From Bretschneidera sinensis (lineage: Eukaryota; Streptophyta; Magnoliopsida; Brassicales; Akaniaceae), in NCBI GenBank assembly GCA_023935145.1, contig CM043704.1, positions 100,415,373 through 100,479,372 of the forward strand: DNA of 64,000 bases, read 5' to 3'. Positions 1 to 14,372 of the stretch are shown one piece after another; the stretch's first letter is position 1, and every line of letters begins with the position of its first letter. The notes under the pieces are model-generated. The model worked only from the letters and a program-made list of their open reading frames with translations, did no database searches and had not been told where the DNA came from. The translations under genes were made by a program, and so were the position numbers.

Positions 1-341
1 CATATTTAAAATTCATATTCACTGCCCAAGAAAATGAAAAGAACTGTAAGCCTAATTTAGTATTTAGTGGCACAAGGCATCATTCTCCACAATTATAGAA
101 AATTCATGCAAAACATCTATGCCTCCAATGGTTTTATTTGCTTACTAGAAAAATACGTCTAAAAGTATGTCAAGGCAATTAACAAGCTTGTTCAACCATC
201 GGTATATTTTTGCACGGATTTAAATGTTCATGCTCTACTGTTTTTAGAATAGCAATAATCACATGTTTGTACTATTTCACATGTTCATGACATATATGAT
301 AATGGGAGATTCTAATGTCAGTTGTGACTAACGGCTAGGAT
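1..341. repeat. 341-bp segment, copy 1 of 2
   Basis: This stretch matches 25601-25941 almost base for base, in the same orientation and with no net length change. The similarity stops abruptly after the shared ACGGCTA(G/A)GAT. It lies downstream of, or inside, a long third intron of the minus-strand bZIP gene, so the second copy may be a detached piece of that locus. The sequence shows no coding potential in either copy. Confidence 0.9.
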
Positions 342-1567
342 GGGTGCGTGCATTACACCCGTGAGAGGGGGTACCACGTGTAATACACATGCCCATCCCA
401 GCTGTCAGTCACAAAACTCACGACTGATGCTAGCAAAGCCCATATGGTCATATAGGTGGACCGTATTATTACCCTAGTTGAGAAACATGACAATTCTCCA
501 AATGGCTAGATCGAGAACTTCAGATGATATAATGAAACTTGACAAGAGAAAATAAAGAAGGAATCCAAATTCTTTTTCCACCATTCGTATTATTTCCCTA
601 GTTTATCTCTATGTAATCACATGACCTATTTGTACATTTTCTACATAATTCTACGACAATAAAGTTTACTCGTGTATTAATCACACGAATAAATGTAAGG
701 GACTTTCATCTCTAAAAGGAACTGGATTCTTCATCTGTATCGTTTCACCACAAATATCTCACCCATCAATCGATACCTGCACCATTTGCCTAGTTCTTGT
801 ACTCACATTTACTTTTAAATTTGAATCTTGAACTTAATATTATAAATTATTGTTAAGTCGCCCGGGGCTGTAACAGATTTAAAGACTGCAAATGCATTAA
901 AAGGAGGGAAATCATTTTGCTAAAACTATCAATTCTGACAGGGCTCAAACTGAAAGAACAAAAAAAATAAAGCCTAAAAGTCAAGTCTAAATAAAAATAA
1001 AAATAAAAACTAGGGATGAAGGTTAGAAATTTGAATTATATGAGGTTTTTTTGTTTCCAAATGTTACTTATTTCTTTTAAGAATTATGCATGGACTCCAA
1101 ACTTAACTAAGTAATTGTTTTGGCATTCATTACACCTCCCCCTGAACAGGGCAGAAACCAAACATATTACTCATGCTACTCTCCTTTAAACAACTCCCTT
1201 TTGATCCAAGACATCAACATGACCTAAAAGAAAGTTTTGCCCTAATGGAACAGATACATAAAATTGACAACATTATATCAACACCCTAAGCACACGATTA
1301 CAGGGTTTGCAAGCATTTTATTCATCTTCTCTAATCAAAATGTGAAATCGACATATTATAAATAAAAAATTGGAACCGAAGTAATATCAAGTCTTAAGTA
1401 TTTCATGAATTTCAAGCAAATTTTTTAGATCTATTTACATATCCAAACTGTTTAAACATGCAAAGCTATCATATCGATAAAATTTTCAACTACATTAGAT
1501 TCAAATGATTGTAAAATCCACAACAACAAGAAACTGATCATCACTCATCGGACAAGACAGCACGTAC
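342..1567. other. Possible bZIP intron 3 or 3' flank, no gene seen
   Basis: The stretch is AT-rich and has no convincing ORF. I looked on the minus strand for a last bZIP exon of the kind GBF4-type genes usually carry, a short leucine-zipper end and basic C-terminus, and did not find one. If the gene is intact, this is a third intron longer than 1.5 kb and the last exon lies left of the window. Otherwise the gene is truncated. Confidence 0.5.
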
Positions 1568-2714
1568 CTGATTAAACCTCTGCTTGTTCTGCTCAGCCTG
1601 CATTCACAATAGCAATATATCATTAAGTTTTTGTACAAATCATCATTCAACATAAGAAATTCGATATGGATTCATTTATAGGCAAATATTCATTTATATG
1701 CAAATATCTGATTACAATCGATAAAATTTATCATCAGCACAATGAGATCCCTTTAATTTCAGAGCATAGTATGCAGAAAATTGGAAAAATCTCAAATTAT
1801 ACCTCTTCTTTCAATAGACGTGCATTTTCCTCCTCCAATTGTGTCACAAGCGATTCCAATTCAACCGTGTAAGCCTACAACATAAAATTAAACCATCAGA
1901 TTGAAAAAGAACCCAAGAAATTTTACAATCAAAATAATATCATTTGATGGTAATTTAATTTAACCTGTTTGCGTTCTCTAGACCGAGCAGCAGATTCTCT
2001 GTTCTTGATCATCCTCCTCTGCTTCTGCTGCGTGGCCTTATCCAACGGAGGCTCCTCTACTGCCCTTCTCTTCCCTCTGCCTCCTCCTGCGGGCCCCATC
2101 ACTCTCTGATGATCAAGATCAACAACGGCTCCGCCGTTGATATTATTCCCAAACCCCTGATACTGACTGCCGTTGATTCCCGCGTCCACACCATAACCCG
2201 CTGCACCCATCCCCACTTGAACAACCCCTCTTACATCCTCCTCTCTCACCGCCCCTGCTTTCGTCAAAAAATCCTCCAACGTCATCTCCTCCAGGGCCTG
2301 GGCATGGGCATGGGCTTGGACCCGGGCCCCACCCGATGATCCATCCTCTCTCTGATGATCACTCCCCGAAACAAGCTCCTTCCACACCTCGTCAACCGAC
2401 TTATTAGCAACTTCCTTGGGCAAAGAGAAGCTGCCCTCGCGTGAAATCGACGCGCCAGAGAACTGCGGCGCGTGGGGATCAGCCGTAGTTGGTGGTGTTG
2501 GGGAGGCGTAGATGTTGTTGAGAAGATCGTCCATGCTCATGGAGCCGCCGAGGTTTTGAGACGATGAATCCGCTTTGTTGTTGTCGTCGTCGTATGGTTG
2601 TTGTCGATGGTTGTTTTGAAGATCGGAGAGGAGAGTGGAAAGGGAAGAGCACAGTGAAGGCTGACGTGGCATATCCGGATTCGTGGTCGACATAACCTTC
2701 GACGACGCCATCAT
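1568..2714 (-). CDS. Group A bZIP transcription factor, GBF4-like (3' end missing)
   Basis: A nuclear DNA-binding regulator of the ABI5/GBF4 group, which binds ACGT-core elements in abscisic acid-type responses (family knowledge). Three exons join in frame: 1965-2714, 1803-1874 and 1568-1597, each with GT/AG borders. The protein starts MMASSKVM; the second Met at 2711 is the more usual start. Conserved phospho-site regions follow in order: LCSSLSTLLSDLQ, the SVDEVWKEL segment and EEMTLEDFLTKAGAV. The basic region is complete, with QRRMIKNRESAARSRERKQ ending exon 1. Exon 2 begins AYTVELESLVTQLEEEN (leucine zipper) and exon 3 encodes AEQNKQRFNQ. The next exon is not visible in the remaining 1567 bases. 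Exon 1 is GC-rich beside AT-rich surroundings, normal for this family. I am confident of the family and less sure of the exact orthologue. Confidence 0.9.
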
Positions 2715-2890
2715 AAAGAAAACTCCCTTACTTTACTAAAACACACAACAAACCCCCGAAATTCTTGGGCTTTCAGTTTCTTTCTCTGACTCAGTGAATG
2801 TTTTGTAGGATTTTGGATTAGAACAAAACTTGAGATAGACTAAAAAGTTAGTTACACATTAGAGCCTCTCCGCCAACAGTTTTCAGTACA

Positions 2891-2895
<5 letters not shown>

Positions 2896-2921
<26 letters not shown>
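2896..2921. repeat. (GA)n microsatellite in the bZIP 5' flank
   Basis: About thirteen GA units lie roughly 180 bp upstream of the bZIP start codon. On the gene's strand they read as a CT tract. CT/GA tracts are common in plant 5' UTRs and core promoters, so this is probably in the leader or proximal promoter. No TATA box could be placed with confidence. Confidence 0.85.
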
Positions 2922-5900
2922 CGAAACAGATGGTTATAGAGGGAGATAAGAGTACACTTATACTATGATTAAGTTAGTTACACCAATATTCGCATGGCGT
3001 GTGAGATAACATGTACTCGCTATGAACGATAGACTTGTGTCAGATAAGGGATGATTTTGTCTTTTCGATGGAGTTGTTTAGCCTGGTAAATGTGGACATG
3101 GTGCGAGTAGTAGGGGCATTTGTTTACTGTCCGGTCGGCTATTCCAAATTTAAAAAGTACTTATTCGCAGTTTTGTTGCTGACAGTGAAATGCTCCGTTG
3201 TTTTTTTGGATACGTTGACGTAAAGACCCGCGACGGGAGTTTGAGTTGATCTGAACTCTATCGGGTCGGGTCGGAATTTTGACTTTGAATTCGGTTACAC
3301 ACAAGACACAACATAAGAGAAGGTTTACGAAATAGTTTTTATTTTTTACATGTAAATAAATTTTAAACACAATTTACAATAAAACAAAAAACATTTCATG
3401 TCGGCTGCTTAGCAAAAAGAAAAGAAAAGAAAAGATGGAGATGACGAAGAACATAAAAGAGAAGTGTTGCCCATTGGTTTATAGGTTTTTTTGTCTTCAT
3501 TTGCTAAGCAACGCATCTTACTGTACTTGCTTTAAATTTTGAGCCAAGAACATGTTGACTTTGCAGCACCATCGGTCCAAACTTCCTATCTCCCATTTAA
3601 AAAGTCAGGAGTACCCTTATCAACACTCATTATTTACAGTATTTTACTTTTATTTTATTGTTTTCTATCATGTCTCTTTAATGTACTATGATCCACCTCG
3701 CTTTGGAAAAAGTTAAGAGTGAACAACGCGCGCAACAGAAGCGAGTCTTTTTCACTTTAACTACTAGAAATAGCAAAAAGGTTAGGTTGCCGCTTATAGC
3801 TTTTTATATTGTTGCTTCTCTGCTCAATCCCCGATACGATACGGCTATTTGGTTGAAATAATTGCGTACTAATAAGCTCAGAGTTTTGTCAGCACATGTT
3901 TTAAAATTTATTTTTATCGAAATGAAAAAAAAAAATCGATAATTTTTAAAAAATTTATTAATAATATTAATTAAACATTAATCAATAATATTGATGAAAA
4001 TTTTTAAAATTATTAATTAAATTTTTTTAGATATAAAAATTTAAAGTTTACATATGAAATAAATAAAAATTTATGACAAGAGGCAAGGCTATTATGGTCA
4101 AAGCACAATACTAATAGTGTACTGCTTAACTTGAACTCGTTGTAAAGTCGAATCTTGACCGTACATTTAAGTCATTTTATTGTTGTGGTATGATGGATCT
4201 TGTGAGCCGACTCTTCAATCGTTAGATTTACTCCATCAAAGCGATTTATGTAGAGGAGAATAAACCAAAATTTGATCATCGATATTTGGCACAACAGTTG
4301 AAAAAAAAAAAATTATGAACTGAACTAGTTAGCACATAACACATTCAACTATTTGCCTGGGCGTTTAAATTAAATTTAGGTGACTCTTTAGAGGGTTGCT
4401 TGACTTACAATCACTTTAATTGTAAGTTAGAATCCTAATTATTTAGAACTAAAATAATTTCTAAATTTCTAAATTTATCTTAGAACAAATATAAAAGGTT
4501 ATTATGATAGTCGTATTTAACTTTGAAAATTTTATTTTTTGTGATATCAAATTAATTGATCTTCGGAAAAGTACACCCCTAATACTATTGGAAACTACTC
4601 GACGATATCTACATTTTAATACTAAATTCATCACTCTTTGTAGGTCGAGCCATCCTCATGTGTTGCACGTGTGACCGAAAAGACAATCTATTTAGATTTG
4701 GCATATTTTGATAATTATCGGTCAGTTAAATTTCATTTTTATTCCTCCTAGTATATGTCGTTTTTCAAATTGCGCCCCCAAGTAAAAAAAAAATTCAATT
4801 ATACTATTTAACTATTAATTGCGTATCAATATGGTTCCCTCGTCCACATTCTGACGATCACTTGTTGTGAATTATCATATCAACATGTTTATTTGGCTAA
4901 AATTAGTGGACCTGACCAAAAATCACCGACTAAATTTCATTTTTTATCACCCAAATATATGTTGCTTTCCAAAATAGGTTTCCAAATTAAAAAGCATCAA
5001 TTATACTTTTGAACTATTAAATTTCTCTTAATGTTTTCCATCGCTCAGATTCTAGTGATAAGTGCGACTGAATTGCTATAACATCGTGCTTATTGGGCTA
5101 AAATTGGATTATCTAAATACATTTTATGGATCTGGCTAAATTGCATCACAATTCAAAGTGTATTTCTGGGAGAAAACACACATTTTCTACATAATACCTT
5201 ATGAATGGGTTCGGGCTAAATTCCAGCCATCTTCTTCAATCAAAAGGGTAAGGTAGTCCAACAATACAATTCATAAAAAATTTAATCAGTCAACCAATTT
5301 TTTAAAATGACATATGTCTATAAGACCAAAAATAAAATTTAGCAACCGTTAGATAGGCAAGGGAGAGCCAAAACGTTGACAGTAATTAAGACGCAATTAA
5401 TAGTTGAGGAGTATAAATGACAAAAAACTTTGTTGGAGTACCGATTTGAAAAGCGACATATACTTAAGGTACCAAAAATAGAATTTAGCCTATTTGGTCT
5501 AAATTAACTATCCCACCGAGCCAGATTTTTCTTTTGGTTTGACTTTTTTTTTTTTTTATTTCTATTTTCTTTTCAAAGTTACAAAAGTATCTCTATTTTA
5601 ATGAATAGTCAAGAATATTTAGAGTAATTTTGTCTTAGAAATGGTAATTTGGATGATCCCTATAATAAATTGAACTCTTTCAGTCTAAACTCTAAACATA
5701 TAGCTTTAGAATAAAGGTTTCGAATCCTACGCTTTGGGCCGATATTTTTTTTGACTCTCACCGCTGCAAGCAGATGCCATTAAGAAAAATTAAAGGATTA
5801 CACTTATATTTTCTTCATTTCCTTATACTACTAGCTTGGTGGACTTTCGCATTTCCTTTCTCCTCTTTGTAACATGGAGATAACTGATTCCTTCTTCTAT

Positions 5901-6117
5901 TTTATAACCACGTGGGCTGGGTTCTTCCTTTTTATTAAACTAGAACAGGCCCCGCCCAATAAAAATGCCACCAAGAACCAATCAATCGGGATCAATCACT
6001 TATAGACCTACACTAAACCCAACCCGTGTAATAAGTCAAAAACATAACTTATAAAACCAAAACTGGGCTTGGCTCACTATTAGATTTCGATTTCATTTAA
6101 GCCTGTATAATTAAGGA
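2922..6117. other. Intergenic, no gene recognised
   Basis: AT-rich sequence with only short chance ORFs on both strands. It contains an inverted-repeat region near 4.7-5.5 kb and poly-A/T runs, for example near 5540. No exon-like conservation, RNA gene or LTR boundary was recognised. Confidence 0.6.
4690..5515. repeat. Degenerate inverted repeat (foldback-like)
   Basis: The reverse complement of about 4720-4775 (AATTTGAAAAACGACATATAC and on) matches about 5445-5490 (GATTTGAAAAGCGACATATAC and on). A partial direct repeat of the left arm occurs near 4930-5010. The arms share the words for 'gcgacatata', 'accaaaaat' and 'aatttagcc/aactgacc'. This looks like an old foldback or hairpin-type element, but I could not define its ends or a target duplication. 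Confidence 0.45.
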
Positions 6118-6565
6118 TTGCAAATGGTAGGTTATACACGAAATTATATATATATAATAATTATATTCGTTTAATTATTTTATTATTTGAATTCAAACTC
6201 GAAACCGTTAAAAAATATGAAATATTATTCTTAATTACGAAAAATCTATTTATTTCTATCCATATCTACTTAGACGGATACGGTTATAATTGATTAATCG
6301 CAAAAAAAATTGTGAATTGCCATCTTTATTTACCTAAAAATGATAACGGGTAGGTTACCTATAAAATTTTATATATCTATAACCGTATCCGTTTAATTAC
6401 TTTATTATCCGAATCCGAATCCGAATCCAAAACCATTAAAAATCATAAAATACTATTCGTAACCGCAAAATAAAAAAACTAATTTATTTTTGTTCATACC
6501 CGCTTAAATGGGTACGATACGGATTTGTAAATCGTGAAAAACCCATGACCTGTCATCCTTACGTA
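6118..6565. repeat. Two-copy imperfect tandem repeat, about 220 bp each
   Basis: Copy 1 starts near 6118 and copy 2 near 6341. Both run through the same landmarks in the same order: GGTAGGTTA, a TATATAT stretch, TTTAATTA.TTTATTAT, an ACCGTTAAAAA/ACCATTAAAAA block, a CTTA.A..GG.TACG block and a final G(T/A)GAA...CC.TG.C..TC.TT. Copy 2 adds three GAATCC units. It carries no coding capacity. It is probably a fragment of a dispersed repeat family. Confidence 0.6.
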
Positions 6566-8846
6566 TAACACGAGATGAAGACCAAGCTTTTTTTATTTAA
6601 ATTTTCGAAAATTGAGAGGATTTGAAGAGTGGATATATATACACCCTTTATAATTTTTTAATATACTCACTATTATACATTTATGCCCATAATTTTTTTT
6701 AATATTTCTAGTATTATTGAATGAAAAATTAGTAAAATGTGTTAATTTTTTCTCTTTTCTTTATTTTTAAGCATACATACAAAGAGGTTGCAGTTTTTGA
6801 GACAACTTAATCAAAATTAATATATTAGTTCTTTGATGAAGTCTTATGCAAAAGAAAAAGAAATAACTTTTAAGGATAAAATTTGACAACAAATTCAGTC
6901 CCTTTGTCAGTTACTTAGCACTTCAAGACACGCTACTTGTATGTTGATCTACTCTTTTATGTGATAAGTAATATGCTAACAATTTCTTCCTACCTATAAG
7001 CATGCTAAGCATAATGACATGAACCTGCAAAGAAACCCAAGAGAAGAATAATCTAGTTAAAATCACCAAAAAGGAATAAGAACAATTGAAAATGTGGAGA
7101 AGATAAAGAGGAACAGAGAAAATCAACCTGGACTAAAGATAAGGAGAGTGGAAAAGTTAAGTCTGAGTGGGATAGAGAGAGAAAAAAAAATATGAATTGA
7201 AAATAAGAGAAATAAGGAGAGTGAAGAAGTTAAGTTTTGGTGAAATAGTTGGAAAGAAAAACATAAGAGAAAGATTTGGAGAGTTGAAGTCAATTGGGTT
7301 ACATATACAAATTTATTTAAATATTTGATTTATATATTTAAGTAGGGTTTAAGAGACATTTTGAGAGATTGACATAAAATGAGAGTTCTGACTTTATTAA
7401 TAGTATAGATTCAATAACTAAAAATATAGATATTTTAATCATTTATACAAATTAAATTTTATATTGATTCAAATGTGTGTGTGTGTCAAATTAAATTTCA
7501 TATTGATTCAAATGTGTGTGTGTGTATATATATATATGATGAGGTAAATTACGTTCCTTAATAGAAATTTGACACGAGCTATTTGAAAGACAATAAAGCA
7601 ATTTCATCTCAAAAAGAGAAGAATATTGTCCCATAAGAAAGGTCAAATCTCACATATTCTTTTTAAAGGCAAAAAGGTAATCTCATCACGGAAGGCTCCA
7701 TCACTTTTCTCGTTAGGGTAAGATTCCAAACCTTATAGGACATATTATTACAAGTGCACTATTCAATATTATACTCTTTGCCAAATATTCTCCTTTTTTT
7801 TTAACATTTTCTCTAAAGTCAATGTATCGGAGGGCCTTTCCCAAACACAAACTTCAGATGCCTTTCTCTTTAGGTACTCCAGAATTGGTTGAACTGGATC
7901 ATATCTCGAACTCGATTTGGACAAAAACCCAGCCTGACATGGATTAACACATTCGAACCTAACCTATTTTCGACATTAATAATATGTTGCTTTATTCAAC
8001 TAAGCTTTGGATGGAAAATGATATTCCTAGTGCACAACCAAACACAAGAAATAGAATAGACAATTAATTTTGATTCAATTTTATTCCCCTCAAATTTCAA
8101 ATCAAGTGAGTTGTTAATCAATTTAACCTAAATCCATCAAATATTTTCAGAAGGATTATTCTAAATTTTGTTGAAAAAGAATATACTCTGCTCTTTTTAC
8201 CCTCAAAAGAACTCTAGTACACTTTCATAACAAAATTTATTTAAAAAATATCAGAATAAGCTAAATTTTTCTTGTTTTATTTAAAGTGCTTGGTTGCCTA
8301 TTGAATGTACCAAGCATGTGATTTAGATTTGAATATTTTCCTTCTAAGTTGTGATGTGAACGGCAAAAACATGCTCAAACTGAAATCTAAATCACATGTT
8401 CCTAATGACTTAATGTCTTACTGTCAGCCCAACAATTATTAACTTTTCATTTGGATTTAGATTTATCACCTTATAAGACAAAAAAAAAAAAAACAAATCA
8501 AATCTGAACTATTAGAGTAAATTCGATTTTTAGTAATTATTAACCTTTCATTTGGATTTATCACCTTACAAGACCAAAAAAAATCAAATCTGAACTGTTA
8601 AAGTAAATTCTATTTTTAGTCATTTATTGACTAAAACTTTCCTAAATATTCATATGGCATAACATGATTGATGACTAAGAACAATATAGGTACATATCAA
8701 GTGTGGACCATATTTAGTATTTTATTTTATTTTAATGAATTAGTAATTAATAAAATATGAAAATACGAGTCACCCAATCCTAGCTAGCTTTCTCCCTTCT
8801 GGTTGTTGAAAACACATTTTAAGAACAATCATTCTTCTACCAATCA

Positions 8847-8855
8847 TATATATAA
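8847..8855 (+). promoter_or_regulatory. TATA box of SCPL copy 1
   Basis: TATATAAAG lies about 100 bp upstream of the start codon, leaving room for a leader of roughly 70 bases. The same box sits in the same place in the second copy. This is the best core-promoter candidate in the block. Confidence 0.65.
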
Positions 8856-8951
8856 AGAGCTAGTTTTGGATCAACCTCCCCCTTCAAAAAGCTAAAGCTT
8901 AATTTCCTTTCTTTTGTAACTTCAAGAGAAAGAAATTAGTAGAAATTCACA

Positions 8952-11263
<2,312 letters not shown>

Positions 11264-11397
11264 CTTTTATTAAAAACATTTTAATAAAAATTTATTTCAC
11301 AGGAATTCATGTTCAATTCAGAGTTCAACATAGTTGAGATTTTGTCTGTCAAGTCAGTAATTTAATTTAATTTGCATTTGATATTTTGATTTCTTTC

Positions 11398-11921
11398 TGT
11401 TAGGAATAAAGCAGCAAAAAAATAAATTGATACAGAAAATTTGTGTGGTTCGGAGTTAAAACACCTATGTCCACAGACGATGATGAGATATTCCATTATG
11501 ATCAAAATTGGAGTAAAAATCAAGAGAGATAAAGCTCTCTAACCCTAAATCCCCAAATACACCCAAATCTAAGCTACCCAAAATTTAATTGGGAAAATAC
11601 AATATCCTAAATAAAATGAAGTATTAACTTTCTACAAGGATCTGTTTGTTGTACAACTCTGTCTGTTGTAGCTTTCTTTCTGTTGTTCTTCAACTTCTCT
11701 CTGTTGTTGAAAGAATAGAAATAGGCACATATATATGGACAAGGTCAAAGAGAATCATTCTTCTATTTAATTTTGTATTCTTTGTCCTACTAGTATCAAA
11801 ACAACCCTCTTTTTTAAATTTTCGCTTATCCTACTACAATTTGTACTCTTACATGATGACGTGGCATTTAAAAGAGAATGAGGCCTACTTTTGCTCCAAA
11901 AAAAACATGCCACAATTAACA
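11398..11921 (-). mobile_element. Copia LTR (3' LTR of the outer, older element)
   Basis: The LTR starts TGTTAGGAATAAAG and ends ATTAACA, so the ends are TGTTA...TAACA. It lies just left of copia RNase H sequence on the minus strand, which makes it the 3' LTR of a minus-strand element. The bases to its right, read on the minus strand, give a purine-containing tract as expected next to a 3' LTR. Its first 240 or so bases are also present after SCPL copy 2 (42005-42285), so this LTR was already there when the block duplicated. Confidence 0.75.
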
Positions 11922-12535
11922 AATCTCAACCTTAGCTTGAGTTTTCACAAATAGTAAAATACTCTTCACCATCTCTACAAATGCCCTACTCGGGCATAAT
12001 TCAAATACTATAAGTAACACCAATCAAGTCCAAGCAATGCTCGAACTTGGACATTGGAAGTTGTTTAGCCAACGTGTCTGCTGCATTATCTGCGTACCAA
12101 TTTTATTCACAACAATTTTACCACTATCAATTATGTCTTGAACAAAGTGGTAATGAACATCAATATGTTTTGTTCTTTCATGGAACATCTGATCCTTAGT
12201 CAAGTGAATGACACTTTGACTATCATAATGGATAACAATAGCATCATGAACCCAACACAATTCACTAAACAACCCTATCAACCAAACGACTTCCTTGATA
12301 GCTTCTGCTATAGCTATATACTCCGCCTCTATAGTCGACAGAGCAGCAATTGGTTGTAGAGTAGCCTTCCAACTGACAACGCATCTACCAAGAACAAATA
12401 CATAATCTGTTATAGATCTTATTTTGTCAAGATCGTTTGTAAAGTCTGAATCAACATAAAAACCAATATTACTCTTATGGCTTCCAAACTTCAAACATAC
12501 ATCTGAAGTACCTCTAAGATATTGAAGTATCCATT
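11922..12535 (-). pseudogene. Copia RNase H fragment of the outer element
   Basis: Read on the minus strand from 12535 the sequence gives WILQYLRGTSDVCLKFGS, then GFYVDSDFTNDLD, ALSTIEAEYIAIAEA and HIDVHYHFVQD, the RNase H end of a Ty1/copia polyprotein. It continues a frame that begins at 24885-24683 on the far side of the inserted Sirevirus, so the two parts were once contiguous. The rest of the polyprotein is missing and in-frame stops occur after the RNase H region. It is a dead relic. Confidence 0.9.
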
Positions 12536-13676
12536 TGTAAACCGAGGTTCAAACCCAAAAGGAGGTGAATTGGGTTTTAAAAATTTTTGCTAAATAAACT
12601 TGCAAGTTTTTAAATAGTTAAATACACAATGCACACAATCAAATAATTTACTTGAAAGTAAAGGAGTTCAAAGGAAGAGAAAGTGCAAACTCTGTTTATA
12701 GTGGTTTGACAATATCAGAATCCTTCCGACCTTGCATCCCTCTCTTCAAGGAACCTCCTTGAAGTAATCCACTAAAACTTTAGTCATGCAACTTCACGGG
12801 TGTTGCACAAACCTTACAGAAGCTAATCCCTTCCTCACGGAAGCTACAAAGAAGTGTTTAATCCTAAACACCCTAAAAGTTATTACAACTTTTTTCCCTT
12901 TACAATAAATGAGATTTGTTGTAAAGTAAATGGTATAGAGATAACAATAAGTGCTTTTACAAATGAATAATATATCTCTTTTAAAAACATGCTTAAACAA
13001 TGGCTCAACAATAAGTTTTTCAAAGCTTTTGAGAATTAATGAGCTATCTTGTGTATTGAGTGTATTCTCTTCTTGTTTTAAATGCTTATTGAAGTGGGTT
13101 TATATAGCCTTCAACTAATATGGCCGTTAGAGACTGAATTGGTAGGTTTGGAGCACTAAATACTCATGTCCTGCGTCTCAAACGGTTATATTTTTAAATT
13201 ACCAGTCGACTGGGTCCTTGCACAAGTCGATTGGGTCAAGTGAAAAATGTTCACTTTTAGGCTTAGGGAGAGTACCAGTCGACTGGGTTTTTAGTACCAG
13301 TCGATTGGGAACTTACTATCCCATATCCTAGGCGACTAGTATGTGAAGCCAGTCGAATGGGTTGTCCTTCAACCCAGTTTTCATGTTTTAAAATTGTTTT
13401 TGATTTAGAAACTTTTGTATAGTTGGTTTTGTTAAAGTCTTTTTGCAAAATGAGCCACAGATCAAGCTATATAATTGAACATAAGAGATTTACAATTGTT
13501 TCAATTACCTTAATGCCTATTCTAGATCTTCTGTCTTGTTGCAGTGTTTGAATCGAGTTGAGTTCTTGTATCTTGTTTCTGTACCGAATGCTTTTAATGG
13601 TTAAACACTTAGATAAAACTGTTAGTGCAGTTAGAGTAGTGTTTTTTCATTTATTAAAATCAAATATGGGTCAACA
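12536..13676 (-). repeat. Sirevirus 3' LTR (1141 bp)
   Basis: Pairs with 23464-24682. It contains a minus-strand TATA box (CTATATAAAC, near 13097-13107) and a cluster of CCAGTCGACTGG-type palindromes at 13200-13370. To its right, on the minus strand, is AAAATAGAGAGAT, which fits the polypurine tract used to prime plus-strand synthesis. It has only about two units of the CCTTCCTCACGGAAG repeat that is expanded in the other LTR. Confidence 0.92.
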
Positions 13677-14372
13677 ATCTCTCTATTTTTGATGATGACA
13701 AAACTAATGAGAGAAAAACTGTTTTTAAAAGCCAAGTGTTGGTTTTTAGAAAAATTTGGGCAGAGTCTCCTATGTTTTCGAATAAAAGCCAACTTGTTAA
13801 ACATTCAAAACACAGTTTATAAATAGTTATCTCAACTCAGTCTTAACTTAACCAAGCATATATTTCTATAATACATTTGTCAAAGTGATTGGAGCAAAGC
13901 TCCCCCTAAATCTATGCTTTATTCTAAGTTTATATTGACTCTTTTTTTCCCTTGTTTTGACAACAGCAAAAAAAAAGGGGTGCAAACTCAAAAAATAAGC
14001 AACTTGGATACCAAAGACAGGAAAATAATGCAAAAATAAACTTGTATACAAAAACTAGGCACTATTCAGAGCTAGAAAGACTTTCCGGGAAGAACCAGAA
14101 GTTTTCACACTAGTATAAGTAGTTAAAGCATATTGCGGAGTACGAATGGCTTAAACCAAGTAATCATATAGCTTAAAAGTAAAGCAAGTATATGAACCAT
14201 AAATTAGATAATTAAAAAGTATGCAAATATACAAAAGTATCCATACATCATAGGCTTATAGAAGCTGAATATCGAGTCCAATTAAAAAAAATGTATGATA
14301 AAACATGAAATGTTCATGATAAAACTATCTAAGAGCTGTACAAATGAAATCTAAATGATAGACCGAAGGAGC

